A stretch of DNA of 64,000 nt from Nitrospira sp. (GCA_018242725.1 JAFEBI010000012.1:62001-126000), one strand, 5' to 3'. Shown: positions 26,376-35,888, numbered from the stretch's first letter. Notes: generated from the letters alone by a model not told the origin. Translations and numbers: made by a program.

Positions 26376-26704
26376 GCAGGCAGGGTATCATGTGACGACT
26401 CTGTCGTCAAATGGCATGCTAAATGACGACTTAGTCGACACTGGCCTATCACTCCCGTCATCGACCGGCCGCGACGACGGAACTGTCTACCACACGCTGC
26501 CATGGGCTCGGGTCATCGCAATCCAATGGCGGAGGGTCTGATGGCTAATCCGCTTGGTCAGAGCCCCGGGGAATCCCAGTAGCAGCCGATGGGTGATCTG
26601 TTCAGGCGATCACAGTTGTGGAGCCAATAGAATAACGTTCGGTTGTCCGAAACATTTCTTTGTGATTGGACATGTGGCAGCTCGTTGCCGTATGACTATT
26701 GGAG
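26376..26704. other. Divergent intergenic region between DUF4143 ATPase and MFS genes
   Basis: About 330 bases. The left third holds the tandem palindromes; the right end (26664-26704) is shared with the broken MFS copy and probably contains the MFS gene leader. Between them (about 26441-26663) I see no gene and no convincing promoter. Confidence 0.45.
26393..26440 (-). promoter_or_regulatory. Two tandem palindromes (operator-like) upstream of the DUF4143 ATPase gene
   Basis: TGACGAC-TCT-GTCGTCA at 26393-26409 is a perfect 7+3+7 inverted repeat. TGACGAC-TTA-GTCGACA at 26424-26440 repeats it with one mismatch. Their centres are 31 bases apart, about three helical turns, on one DNA face. The first begins 18 bases before the ATPase start codon, so binding there would cover its promoter or translation start. 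The binding protein is unknown. Confidence 0.55.
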
Positions 26705-28141
26705 ATGCCTAACGATCTCCCTAACTCCATCATCACCAATATCCCCCAACGTCTGGATCGGCTGCCCTGGTCGCGCTGGCATCGGCTCATCGTCGTGGCG
26801 CTTGGGATCACCTGGATTTTGGACGGCCTTGAAGTCACGATTGTCGGAGCACTCGCTCCAGTTCTCACGCTTCCGACCACACTAGGTTTGACGGAATCTC
26901 AGGTCGGCTTAACGGCATCGGCCTACCTGGCTGGTTCAGTCACCGGTGCCATAGTGTTTTCATACCTGGCTGATCGACAGGGTCGCAAGCGGTGGTTTCT
27001 TATCACCCTCGTGCTGTACCTCACCGCTACCGTACTGAGTGCGTTCTCATGGGATCTCTGGAGCTTTCTCTGTTTCCGATTTCTAGCCGGCGCCGGAATC
27101 GGCGGCGAATATTCTGCCATTAATTCAGCCATCGACGAGCTCATTCCGGCCCGAGCACGTGGTCAAACGGATCTCGCAATTAATGGCAGTTGGTGGATCG
27201 GTACCGCAGCGGGTGCGCTGATTTCGATCCCGTTGCTTGATTCGCACATTGTGCCGGAATGGCTGGGCTGGCGCCTTTGCTTCGGATTGGGCGGTGTCTT
27301 AGGGCTCGGTATTTTGCTGATCCGCCGGCTGGTGCCTGAAAGTCCCCGCTGGCTGATGACTCATGGTCGTCTACACGAAGCTGAGGCGATCGTAGATTCG
27401 ATCGAAGAGCAAGTCACACAAGACAAACGATTGGGCCCTCTCCCTGAGCCTGAAGGTAGCGTGACGATCCATACAAATGCACAAGCGACATTTAAAACGG
27501 TGATACAACAGTTGGTGAAGGTCTATCCCACACGCACCGTACTTGGCGTGACCCTGATGGTCACGCAATCGGTCCTGTACAACGCAATTTTCTTTACCTA
27601 TGCCCTCGTGCTGACAAAATTCTATGGTGTCTCGGCGAGCCAGATAGGGCTGTACATCATCCCCTTCGCGATAGGAAATTTCTTGGGGCCTTTGCTCCTC
27701 GGCCGCTTCTTCGATACGGTTGGACGAAAGCCCATGATTGCCTTGACGTACACAACCTCCGGCCTTCTCCTTGCGCTTACCGGCTATCTATTTTGGAAGG
27801 GCTATCTAACTCCGATAACACAAACCGTAGCATGGTCGATCATTTTTTTCTTCGCGTCGGCAGGAGCCAGCTCTGCCTACTTGACGGTCAGTGAAATATT
27901 TCCACTGGAAATTCGAGCAATGGCCATAGCCGTCTTTTTCGTCGTGGGACAAGGGGCGGGGGTATTGGCTCCCTGGTTCTTCAGTATGCTTATCCAAGAG
28001 TCCGCCGCCTCAGTTTTCTACGGCGACCTCGTGGGCGCTGCATTGATGCTTCTCGGCGCCGTTGTCGCGTTGGTGTTTGGCGTCAAGGCTGAACAGAAGC
28101 CGCTGGAAGCGCTTGCTGGTCCGATCTCAGCTGCGAGGTAG
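26705..28141 (+). CDS. MFS transporter (sugar/aromatic-acid symporter-like, 12 helices)
   Basis: A 478-residue major facilitator protein of the inner membrane with about 12 hydrophobic segments. Visible family motifs: the loop 2-3 motif ADRQGRKRWF, the second-half equivalent FFDTVGRKPMI, and the ESPRWL motif in the middle that is typical of sugar-porter and AAHS-type subfamilies. An acidic residue in the first helix ([10 protein letters not shown]) fits proton-coupled symport. The ATG 26705 is used; a TTG at 26699 is in frame. The substrate cannot be told. The 5' end has a truncated duplicate about 2 kb upstream. Confidence 0.87.
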   Translation: MPNDLPNSIITNIPQRLDRLPWSRWHRLIVVALGITWILDGLEVTIVGALAPVLTLPTTLGLTESQVGLTASAYLAGSVTGAIVFSYLADRQGRKRWFLITLVLYLTATVLSAFSWDLWSFLCFRFLAGAGIGGEYSAINSAIDELIPARARGQTDLAINGSWWIGTAAGALISIPLLDSHIVPEWLGWRLCFGLGGVLGLGILLIRRLVPESPRWLMTHGRLHEAEAIVDSIEEQVTQDKRLGPLPEPEGSVTIHTNAQATFKTVIQQLVKVYPTRTVLGVTLMVTQSVLYNAIFFTYALVLTKFYGVSASQIGLYIIPFAIGNFLGPLLLGRFFDTVGRKPMIALTYTTSGLLLALTGYLFWKGYLTPITQTVAWSIIFFFASAGASSAYLTVSEIFPLEIRAMAIAVFFVVGQGAGVLAPWFFSMLIQESAASVFYGDLVGAALMLLGAVVALVFGVKAEQKPLEALAGPISAAR

Positions 28142-28328
28142 CGTGATAGGAGAGGTGGCTCCACTTCGTTCGCCGGAATGTGGCTCGCATCATGTCGTGT
28201 CGCGATCTTGAGTCGTGCATGATGCGGGAATATGGGACTTCTGCCTTTCCACTTCCTATCCGCATCGCTGCTCGTTGACTCGATCGCAATCCATTTATAT
28301 ACTTAAGAATCACCCGGAGGCGATTGAC

Positions 28329-29978
28329 ATGAAAACAGCCATCGGCTTGCTCGTCCTTGTCGTGCTCCTCGTCGGCGGAGTTCTCGCGCTTCCTTTTCTC
28401 GTTGATCTCAACAAGTACCAAGATCAGTACAAACCGCTCATCGAAGCGGAGCTGAATCGTAAGATTCAGCTGCAGGACATTCGTTTGACGGTCTGGCCCC
28501 GGATCGGCGCCCGAGTGGCCGGCTTCGCCGTGTTGGATGATCCGGCCTTTAGCTCGGGCTCGTTTGCGTCGCTATCGTCGTTGGATGTGGGTGTGAAACT
28601 TGTGCCGTTGCTGAGCGGAAAAGTGGAGGTTGAAGAGATCACGCTTCACAATCCCGTCATTACGGTGATCAAAAACAAGAACGGGGTTCTCAATGCCTCG
28701 ACGGTCGGACGAAAAGGTGTGCCGGTTCCGGAGAAGCCATCGCGTGCTCCGATTCCTTCGACGGAAGGCCCGCTCAAGCTTCTGGCATTGCTGGCCGTCG
28801 ACCGCCTGTCGATCGACGGAGGCAAGCTCACGTACCGCGACTTGTCGGCCGCCGCTCCCACGGAGTACGTGTTGCAAGATCTGGAGCTGCTCCTGCGTGA
28901 AGTGCGCCTCGGTCAAACACCGCATCTCCATGTTGCCTCTCTCGTCCAGCCCTTCAATTTGCCGGTGAAACTCGACGGCACGTTTGGTCCGCTGCGGGAG
29001 ACGATGGACATCGATACGATCGATTTTCAGCTGGCGGTGGGGAAAACGGAATTTACCATCACAGGAAACGCGGCAGGGAATGATGCGACGGTCACCATCA
29101 GCTCGCCGGTGATCAATACGGCGAATCTTCCAGTGACTCTTCCGTTGAAAAAGCCGGTCGACATTAAGGATGTCAAAATCACCGCGGAGGTGAAGGGGCA
29201 AGAGGCGAAACTCAATTCCTTGTCGCTTCATCTCTTCGACGGCGAGGTCAAGGGACAGGGGAAAATGATCGCTGGGGCAGAGGTGCCACCCTTTAAAGGG
29301 TCCGTCGCACTTCAAGGACTGCAGCTTGGTCCGGCGCTCAACGCTGTCGCAGAAACACCTGTGTCGATCAGCGGCACGGCCGGTGCCGATCTTTCGTTGC
29401 AAGGCAAGGGATTTTCCATACCGGATCTCACCAAGGCTTTGGAGGGGACCGGTCACCTGACAGTGAAAGATGGGAAGATCGAAGGAGTGAATATCCTCCA
29501 AGAAGTGGCCGACGCGCTCAAGCTTGCCGGCATTTCGATGGGCGAAGCGAAGGCTACGGCGTTTTCGACGATCGAGACCGATCTGGCGATCAAGCAAGGC
29601 GTGATCAATGTACAGAGGCTCTTGATGGACAGTCATGATTTTCAGGCGACCGGCGGAGGGACCATCAGCTTCGATCAAAAACTGAACTTGATCGTGAACC
29701 TCAATCTGTCGCAAGATGCGAGTCAAAAGATTGCGGCTGCGTCACCTGTCGTCAAAATCGCCATGAAAGAGGGCCGACTCAGCCTTCCACTGACGATTTC
29801 AGGAACGGCTCAGGCTCCATCATATGGAGTTGATGTCAAGGGTCTCACCGGAAAGGTACAGGAACAGGTCAAGAAGAAGGTGGAAGAAGCGATCGGTGGA
29901 TTGCTTAAAGGGACGACTAAGCCGGAGGATCTTCAGAAAGAAGGGAAAGAGTTGCTCAAGGGACTATTCGGGCAATAG
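28329..29978 (+). CDS. AsmA-family envelope protein
   Basis: A 549-residue protein with one N-terminal membrane anchor (IGLLVLVVLLVGGVLALPFL) followed by a long beta-rich periplasmic region of the AsmA type. The opening VDLNKYQDQYKPLIEAEL and later LSLQGKGFSIPDL and the C-terminal GGTISFDQKLNLIVNL match the family. AsmA-like proteins are implicated in phospholipid transport to the outer membrane and in envelope homeostasis. The ATG at 28329 has GGAGG about nine bases upstream. MscS follows within 50 bases on the same strand, so they are likely cotranscribed. Confidence 0.85.
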   Translation: MKTAIGLLVLVVLLVGGVLALPFLVDLNKYQDQYKPLIEAELNRKIQLQDIRLTVWPRIGARVAGFAVLDDPAFSSGSFASLSSLDVGVKLVPLLSGKVEVEEITLHNPVITVIKNKNGVLNASTVGRKGVPVPEKPSRAPIPSTEGPLKLLALLAVDRLSIDGGKLTYRDLSAAAPTEYVLQDLELLLREVRLGQTPHLHVASLVQPFNLPVKLDGTFGPLRETMDIDTIDFQLAVGKTEFTITGNAAGNDATVTISSPVINTANLPVTLPLKKPVDIKDVKITAEVKGQEAKLNSLSLHLFDGEVKGQGKMIAGAEVPPFKGSVALQGLQLGPALNAVAETPVSISGTAGADLSLQGKGFSIPDLTKALEGTGHLTVKDGKIEGVNILQEVADALKLAGISMGEAKATAFSTIETDLAIKQGVINVQRLLMDSHDFQATGGGTISFDQKLNLIVNLNLSQDASQKIAAASPVVKIAMKEGRLSLPLTISGTAQAPSYGVDVKGLTGKVQEQVKKKVEEAIGGLLKGTTKPEDLQKEGKELLKGLFGQ

Positions 29979-30027
29979 TAACACATAAAACGCCGATGGA
30001 CGCGTTCGCTATGAGGAGACTGACTCG

Positions 30028-30825
30028 ATGAATGTCGTTGATACACTGACGCAATATGCCGTGCAGTATGGGCTGCAAGCGGCGGTCGCTCTGGGCATCT
30101 TGGTTGCTGGGATGATGGCGGCCCGAGGGGCTGGGAATGTTGCCCAACAAGCACTCGAAAAACAGACGCTTGAGCCGCCGGTCCGGTTGCTCCTGGTGCG
30201 CGTCGTGAAAATTGTGGTGACGCTCTTTACCGCAATGATCGCGTTGCAGACGCTGGGGGTTCCCATCGCGCCGTTGATCGCCGGGGTCGGTGTTGCCGGT
30301 GTGGGGATCGGGTTGGCCTTGCAAGGCGTGTTGAGCAATGTGATGGCTGGGCTCTCGATTATCTTCAGCAAACCGTACAAGGTCGGTGAACATATCTCGC
30401 TGTTGGGCGTGCACGGGGATGTCGAGGTCATTGATATCTTTACGACGACACTGAAGCATGCGGACCAGTCCCGCGTCATCATTCCCAATCGCAAAATTGT
30501 GGGAGAGATTTTGCACAATTTCGGCGTGATCCGTCAGGCCCAGGTGACGGTCCCTCTGTCTCATCATGCCAATGTCGATGATGCGCTGGCGCAGGTGAAG
30601 GACATACTTCAGCAGCATCCTAAAGTGTTGAAGGAGCCTGCTCCCGGCGTAGGAGTGTCGGCTGTAGGTGAATCATCTCTGACGCTCGCTGTGAGCCCGT
30701 GGACCGCTGTGGGAGATTACGGGTCAGTTCAAGGCGAGTTGAATAAGTTGATTCTCGAACGATTTCGGGCGCGTGGGATCGAACTCCCCACCTCTCGCCA
30801 CCAGGTTCATCTGGTGAAAGACTAG
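30028..30825 (+). CDS. Small-conductance mechanosensitive channel (MscS family)
   Basis: A 265-residue MscS-type channel. Three predicted helices in the first ~120 residues include the pore-lining helix with GVGVAGVGIGLALQGVLSNV. This is followed by the beta domain (FSKPYKVGEHISL, PNRKIVGEIL) and a mixed C-terminal domain. It opens under membrane tension to release solutes during hypo-osmotic shock. GAGGAG precedes the ATG. With MscL, DUF481 and OmpA-like genes nearby, it belongs to an envelope/osmotic block. Confidence 0.93.
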   Translation: MNVVDTLTQYAVQYGLQAAVALGILVAGMMAARGAGNVAQQALEKQTLEPPVRLLLVRVVKIVVTLFTAMIALQTLGVPIAPLIAGVGVAGVGIGLALQGVLSNVMAGLSIIFSKPYKVGEHISLLGVHGDVEVIDIFTTTLKHADQSRVIIPNRKIVGEILHNFGVIRQAQVTVPLSHHANVDDALAQVKDILQQHPKVLKEPAPGVGVSAVGESSLTLAVSPWTAVGDYGSVQGELNKLILERFRARGIELPTSRHQVHLVKD

Positions 30826-31055
30826 TGCCTCCAGATCACGAACGTCTGGCCTCCCTTCAAGTTGGAGGATCAACCCAACCTCATCGATTCTGTCTTGTTG
30901 GCGTCGGCTTGCCGGTGCTAGGATAATCTCCTCTATCTGAGAAATAGGAAGGAAAGCGAACTACAGGAGAGCTTGTAGGAGAGCGCTGATCTTTTGGGCA
31001 GATGTATGTTGTGGTGTTGTTTACATCCGTCATCGTCATCTCGTGAGGTGAGGCC

Positions 31056-31667
31056 ATGAGTCAATCCACCGCTGCCGATCAATCTGTTGAGGCTCATCGA
31101 GGTCAAACGGAGAGTCCGCTTAAGAAAGGTGACGGTCATCCCTCTGACGATCCATCGGCCAGTGGTAATCTCGACAAGATTCGGGACATTCTCTTCGGCG
31201 CACAGGCCCGGGAGCATGACCGCCGGTTTGCGCAACTCGAACAGCACTTATTACGGGAAGCCACCGATCTTCGCAATGATCTCAAACGACGCTTTGAAGG
31301 CCTCGAACTCTATATCAAGAAGGAAGTTGAGTCTCTGACAAACAGGCTGTCGAAGGAACAGGACCTCCGAGGAGAGTCTGTAACGAGACTGACGCAAGAC
31401 CTCGCGCACCTGGCTGGAATCGTGGAGGAGAAGGCTCGTCGACTCGAACAACAGGCGAACCACGCGCAGTCTCATGTCTTGCAGCAGTTGACGGAGCGTA
31501 TCAACGAGCTGGCGGATGATGTTCGTATCCGCCATGCGGAAACGACATCTTCTCTCGAAAGCGCAGTTCGGGATCTGCGCGCGGAAAAGACGGATCGTGC
31601 AGCGCTCTCAGCCATCTTGCTGGAAGCAGCGCAACGACTCTCTGACGGTGAGACCCCTACCAGTTGA
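31056..31667 (+). CDS. Soluble coiled-coil protein of unknown function
   Basis: A 203-residue highly charged protein. Residues 1-~38 are polar and probably disordered; from ~40 to ~195 heptad-like helical sequence dominates (REHDRRFAQLEQHLLREA, RRFEGLELYIKKEVES, ARRLEQQANHAQ). No signal peptide or membrane segment. GTGAGG precedes ATG 31056. It is the first gene of a same-strand run with the OmpA-type protein, the small GTPase and the sigma-54 activator, and may scaffold or act as an adaptor for them; that is inference. Confidence 0.7.
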   Translation: MSQSTAADQSVEAHRGQTESPLKKGDGHPSDDPSASGNLDKIRDILFGAQAREHDRRFAQLEQHLLREATDLRNDLKRRFEGLELYIKKEVESLTNRLSKEQDLRGESVTRLTQDLAHLAGIVEEKARRLEQQANHAQSHVLQQLTERINELADDVRIRHAETTSSLESAVRDLRAEKTDRAALSAILLEAAQRLSDGETPTS

Positions 31668-31689
31668 GGCGGAACGGTAGTGTGACGCT

Positions 31690-33423
31690 ATGGCGACTGA
31701 TCCACACAGACATCGTCAGCATTCCCAACCCTCCGAAGGACGCATCTCCGTAGATGAAGACTGGGCGCAATTGCGCACACTGTTACTGGCTCCGGAACAG
31801 ACGCAACTCGACGAACTTCGCGATCGGCTCGACAATCGATCGGTTGAACCTCGGGAAATCAGTCGAGTCCTGCCCGAAGCGTTTGCCATACGTGGGGAGG
31901 GTGACCAGCAGATGTCAACCGCCCTGACTCCCTATGTCGAAAACGGCTTTATCGCGACTGTACGGAAGTCACCGCAGACGATCGTTGATGCGATCGCACC
32001 CATCATGGGCCCGGCCATTCGGCAGGCCATTACGCGTGCCTTGCAGAGTATGACGGAGGCCTTCAACCACTCGTTGGACGAAGGCCTGTCCTTTCGAGGA
32101 TTCCAGTGGCGACTGGAAGCGTGGCGAACCGGTCGCCCGTTCGCGGAGGTGGTGTTGCTCCACCGACTGCGCTACCGGGTGGACCAGGTGTTTCTCATTC
32201 ATCGGGAGACGGGCTTATTACTCCATCACATCGCCGCAGAGGGAGTGGTCGTGCAAGACCAACATGTCTTGTCCGGCATGTTGACGGCGATTCAACACTA
32301 CGTGCAGGACTCATTCGGAGCCTCGCAAGATCAAACCCTTAACCAATTTCAAGTCGGTGAGTGGACGGTCTGGGTCGAGCAAGGGTCCCGCGCGTATTTG
32401 GCCGGTGTCATTCGAGGAACACCCCCGGCCAGTCTCAGAGAGAGGTTCCGAGATGTGCTGGATCGTATTCATGCTGAACAGGCCGAGTCCTTGGTGTCTT
32501 TTGAGGGAGATGCGGCCTCGTTTCAAGCGGTGCAGCCTCACCTCGAAGACTGTTTACAGGCCCATTATGAAGCTCCTCCATCGCGGAGCGCGCTGAAGGT
32601 GTGGGTTCTGGGTGGAGCAGTGCTCCTCGCGTGCTTCTGGTGGGGATGGACGGCGTATCAAACCCATACCCGGTGGTCTCAGTTTCTGACGCAACTCAAG
32701 ACCGAGCCCGGCATCGTCGTCACGAATGCGCACTCGACGTGGAGTGGATATTATCTTGAAGGCCTACGAGATCCATTAGCCAAAGATCCTTCCGTGATGA
32801 TCCAAGAGGGCGGCATCGACCCTTCGATGGTGAGCTCTCATTGGTCTCCGTTTTACGCGCTGGAACCGCAACTCATCGCAAGTAGAGCGCGCTCGATGCT
32901 GCAGCCTCCCGGTACTGTCCAATTGCAGGTCAAGGGAGATACGCTGGTTGCAACCGGTTCTGCCTCGATCGAATGGATCAAAGAGGCGAGGCGCTTGGCT
33001 GTGCTCGTGCCGGGAATTGTGCACTACCGTGATGAAGGTCTCGTCTCCGTATCCGTTCCAGACCTTCTGGATCGCGTCAACCGCGCCGTCATTCGTTTCG
33101 GCCCAGGGTCTGCCAGCATTGCACCATCGGATAGGCTTGAGGTTCATGCAATTGCGGATACCTTGAAAGATCTAGAGCAAGCTGTTTCTCAATCGGATCA
33201 ACGCGTGAGGGTGGACATACTTGGGTGGGCTGATCAGACCGGACCGGCGGCCCTCAATCTCAATCTCAGCAGACAACGGGCTGAGGCTGTGCTGGCTATT
33301 CTGGGAACGGAATACCCGAGGATCCTCACAACCGTGAGAATAGGTACAGGTACCGAACGAATGGTGACATTTCGGGCTTCACTTGAAGCGCATCCCAAGG
33401 AACCTGAGCCTGCTCGGCCATGA
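31690..33423 (+). CDS. Membrane protein with cytoplasmic N-domain (possible Roadblock/longin-like part) and periplasmic OmpA/MotB domain
   Basis: A 577-residue protein in three parts. The N-terminal ~295 residues are soluble. Within them ~163-285 (VDQVFLIHRETGLLLHHI ... WTVWVEQGSRAYLAGVIRG) resembles the alternating strand pattern of Roadblock/LC7 or longin domains that regulate small GTPases; this part is inference. One membrane helix (~300-322) follows. The periplasmic part ends in an OmpA-type peptidoglycan-binding domain with ILGWADQTGPAALN and LSRQRAEAVLAIL. A GTPase gene overlaps its stop by four bases, so the two proteins are probably made together. It could link a cytoplasmic GTPase switch to the cell wall. 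Confidence 0.75.
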   Translation: MATDPHRHRQHSQPSEGRISVDEDWAQLRTLLLAPEQTQLDELRDRLDNRSVEPREISRVLPEAFAIRGEGDQQMSTALTPYVENGFIATVRKSPQTIVDAIAPIMGPAIRQAITRALQSMTEAFNHSLDEGLSFRGFQWRLEAWRTGRPFAEVVLLHRLRYRVDQVFLIHRETGLLLHHIAAEGVVVQDQHVLSGMLTAIQHYVQDSFGASQDQTLNQFQVGEWTVWVEQGSRAYLAGVIRGTPPASLRERFRDVLDRIHAEQAESLVSFEGDAASFQAVQPHLEDCLQAHYEAPPSRSALKVWVLGGAVLLACFWWGWTAYQTHTRWSQFLTQLKTEPGIVVTNAHSTWSGYYLEGLRDPLAKDPSVMIQEGGIDPSMVSSHWSPFYALEPQLIASRARSMLQPPGTVQLQVKGDTLVATGSASIEWIKEARRLAVLVPGIVHYRDEGLVSVSVPDLLDRVNRAVIRFGPGSASIAPSDRLEVHAIADTLKDLEQAVSQSDQRVRVDILGWADQTGPAALNLNLSRQRAEAVLAILGTEYPRILTTVRIGTGTERMVTFRASLEAHPKEPEPARP

Positions 33424-33941
33424 TGCAGAAGAAAGTGTGCATGCTAGGTGGATTCGCGGTCGGCAAGACCAGTCTGATACGACGATTCGTGACGAACGTG
33501 TTCTCGGAGGGGTATCACACAACGATCGGGGTGACCGTCGAGAAGAAGATCGTCAAGGTCGACCATCAGGAACTCATGCTCGTGTTGTGGGACCTCTACG
33601 GAGAGGATGAATTTCAACATGTGCGGGAATCCTACCTCCGAGGCTCCTCCGGCTATATCCTCGTAATCGACGGCACGAGGAAGGCCACACTCGACACGGC
33701 TCGTGTGCTCCAGCAAACCGTCGTGCGGACGCTTGGACCCCTTCCTTTTGTCGCAATCGTGAACAAGTCCGACCTCCGGTCCGAGTGGGAGATCGACCAG
33801 CCGGTCATCGAACAGTTACAGGAAGAAGGGTGGCCGGTCTTCTTCGGGAGTGCCAAGCTTGGCCAGGGGGTTGACGAACTGTTCGCTCGCCTCGCCGCGA
33901 TGCTTTTGAGTCCGGCGCCTCCGTCAAGGACGTCCCTATGA
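33420..33941 (+). CDS. Rab/Ras-like small GTPase
   Basis: A 173-residue single-domain GTPase close in size and motifs to eukaryotic Rab and bacterial MglA-like proteins. P-loop GGFAVGKTS (residues 10-18), switch I with the conserved Thr in YHTTIGVTV, G3 DLYG in WDLYGEDEF, G4 NKSD and G5 GSAK. The residue at the Ras Gln61 position is Glu, which suggests low intrinsic hydrolysis or a GAP-assisted mechanism. No lipidation signal or signal peptide. ATG 33420 overlaps the upstream stop and its own stop overlaps the start of the sigma-54 activator by four bases. The overlapping genes argue for function in one pathway with the OmpA-type membrane protein. Confidence 0.88.
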   Translation: MMQKKVCMLGGFAVGKTSLIRRFVTNVFSEGYHTTIGVTVEKKIVKVDHQELMLVLWDLYGEDEFQHVRESYLRGSSGYILVIDGTRKATLDTARVLQQTVVRTLGPLPFVAIVNKSDLRSEWEIDQPVIEQLQEEGWPVFFGSAKLGQGVDELFARLAAMLLSPAPPSRTSL

Positions 33942-35731
33942 CGGACCAATCACATCCTCCCGACATCTCGCCGTCCGATCATGTGTTAGCCGCGTTGGAT
34001 CTCGTCGTTTTGGAGTGGGAAAAAGAATCAGGAGAGTTTCGGCTTCAAGGGGTTCCTCCTGGATGGTGGAGCGAGCGGTTCGGTCTAGAGAGCCAGGGTT
34101 CGCTAGATGTGAGTCAATGGTCGCCGTTCTTGCAAGAGTATCTAGCCGGTGTTCACGCAGTCTGGCAGGGCAATCCAGGTACGATTGAAAAATCCGGTCC
34201 ATGGACGGAGTCCGATCGGCATGGTGGCGAGATGACACTGGAAGCCAGAGCGTTGTCCATTGGCCCTCGCAAGCTCGTGCTCATCGAGCGTCTTGGCTCG
34301 GACTTTGAGAACATGCGGTCCATCGTTCAGCGGGCTCGTGAACGAATGCTTACCGAAGACATTACCGAAAAATCTCATCGAAAGATGGAGGCACGCTTGA
34401 TCGGCCAATTAGAAACGAGCGAACGCACGAAGGACGAGGCGTTGGCGTTGCTCCAGCAGCTAGGACTTGCCGCCATGGTCTTGGACGAGGGCGGACGGGT
34501 CGCATTCGCGACTGCGCGCGCGCTAGAGATGCTCGATCTCGCCGCCCAGGAAGCTATCGGGCAGCCATGGGATCAGGTCTTATCATTCCGCACGGAAGAC
34601 CGTCTGTTGGTTCAACATCTTCTCGATGGCTCCACGCAAACGCATTCGGGCGGACCGTTATGTCTGGAGAGGGGGGGCTCCAGATGGATTGAGTTGGAGA
34701 TTCACAGAGACGTGTGTCATCCCGTTCGGCGAATTCTGGTCCTTTACGACCGTTCGGAGATCCATGCGCTTCGCCAAGCACTCAACGAACAGGCGTCCTT
34801 TCACGATCTGATCGGGAAGAGTCCTGCGATGCTTCGTGTCTATCAATTGGTGCGTGACGTAGCACAAGTTGATACCACGGTGTTGATCGAAGGGGAGACA
34901 GGGACGGGAAAGGAACTCATTGCTCGGGCGATCCATTCATCCAGCGGCAGAAAGAACAAGCCGTTTCTCGCGGCGAATTGTGCGGGTCTGACCGATTCTA
35001 TTCTGACCAGCCAGCTCTTTGGGCATAAGCGCGGAGCATTTACCGGAGCCGTCCAAGATCAGCAGGGCTTGTTCGAAGCGGCGGAGGGGGGCACGTTGTT
35101 CCTGGATGAAATCGGAGACATCCCGCCCCAGGTTCAAACCGCATTGTTGCGGGTCTTGCAGGAGAAGGAAATCACCAGACTGGGAGAGGCTAAACCTCGT
35201 ACAGTCAACGTTCGTGTGGTGGCAGCCACCCATCACAACCTCGGCGAAGACGTCCTTCGAGGGATATTTCGGGCCGATCTGCTCTACCGAATACGAATCG
35301 CGCGAGTCCAACTTCCTCCGCTTCGAGATCGACGAGAAGATATCCCCTTGCTGGCACAATCGACGCTCGGACAAATCTGCGCGGCGACCGGGAAGAAGAT
35401 CGAGCGGCTGCACCCGGATACGCTTCGCCTGTTGATGCGTCATTCTTGGCCTGGAAATGTGCGTGAGTTGAAGAGCGCGGTTGAATTCGCCGTGATCAGT
35501 TGCAAGGGGAACGAGATCTGCCCCGGTGATCTTCCTCCGGAGATTACCGGAGCCACTGTGACGTCCAACTCGTCCGTCTTTATCCCATTGTCGAATCAAG
35601 ACGAGAAAACTCGATTATTGGCGGCCCTTTCTGAAGCAAACGGCAACCGCACCGAGGCTGCCAAGCGATTGGGGATCAGCAGAGCCACGTTTTATCGCCG
35701 CCTCGTCGCACTCGATATCCAAGCGCGCTGA
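33938..35731 (+). CDS. Sigma-54-dependent transcriptional activator (PAS-AAA+-Fis HTH)
   Basis: A 597-residue enhancer-binding protein. Residues ~1-110 and ~155-275 look like two PAS-type sensory modules separated by a helical stretch. The AAA+ domain starts FHDLIGKSPAML at ~288, with Walker A GETGTGKE, the sigma-54 contact loop GAFTGA and Walker B GTLFLDEIGDIP. The C-terminus carries a Fis-type helix-turn-helix NRTEAAKRLGISRATFYRRL. No receiver domain, so it is likely controlled by a ligand or partner, possibly the GTPase whose gene overlaps it by four bases. A palindrome and a sigma-54 promoter lie just downstream, in front of the next gene. Confidence 0.9.
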   Translation: MTDQSHPPDISPSDHVLAALDLVVLEWEKESGEFRLQGVPPGWWSERFGLESQGSLDVSQWSPFLQEYLAGVHAVWQGNPGTIEKSGPWTESDRHGGEMTLEARALSIGPRKLVLIERLGSDFENMRSIVQRARERMLTEDITEKSHRKMEARLIGQLETSERTKDEALALLQQLGLAAMVLDEGGRVAFATARALEMLDLAAQEAIGQPWDQVLSFRTEDRLLVQHLLDGSTQTHSGGPLCLERGGSRWIELEIHRDVCHPVRRILVLYDRSEIHALRQALNEQASFHDLIGKSPAMLRVYQLVRDVAQVDTTVLIEGETGTGKELIARAIHSSSGRKNKPFLAANCAGLTDSILTSQLFGHKRGAFTGAVQDQQGLFEAAEGGTLFLDEIGDIPPQVQTALLRVLQEKEITRLGEAKPRTVNVRVVAATHHNLGEDVLRGIFRADLLYRIRIARVQLPPLRDRREDIPLLAQSTLGQICAATGKKIERLHPDTLRLLMRHSWPGNVRELKSAVEFAVISCKGNEICPGDLPPEITGATVTSNSSVFIPLSNQDEKTRLLAALSEANGNRTEAAKRLGISRATFYRRLVALDIQAR

Positions 35732-35874
35732 CTTGCCGCATTCACAACCTGTCTTCACCGTCCGACGACAACCCTACAAGCAAACCCCTCTTGGTGGTAT
35801 CGGGACGTCTATTATCACCCGGATAGGATCCGTCATGACCACAAATAGATCCTCGTTTTATTTCGCGGCGTGGC

Positions 35875-35888
35875 TGTCTCATGAGACA
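35875..35888. promoter_or_regulatory. Perfect 14-bp palindrome, candidate enhancer site for the sigma-54 activator
   Basis: TGTCTCATGAGACA is a perfect inverted repeat, and a related half-site TTGAGACA follows at 35903-35910. It lies about 110 bases upstream of the -24 element of the sigma-54 promoter, a usual distance for upstream activating sequences bound by Fis-type HTH dimers. The activator is encoded immediately upstream. Binding is inferred. Confidence 0.55.

Noticed and set aside
28572-29726. Minus-strand open frame of 384 codons opposite the AsmA gene
   Set aside because: Composition rich in His, Arg and Gln without any domain; the plus-strand AsmA protein explains the region.
30860-30920. 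Possible sigma-54 promoter TTGGCGTCGGCTTGC before the GTPase operon
   Set aside because: The distance between the GG and GC elements is one base short and the -24 box is poor.
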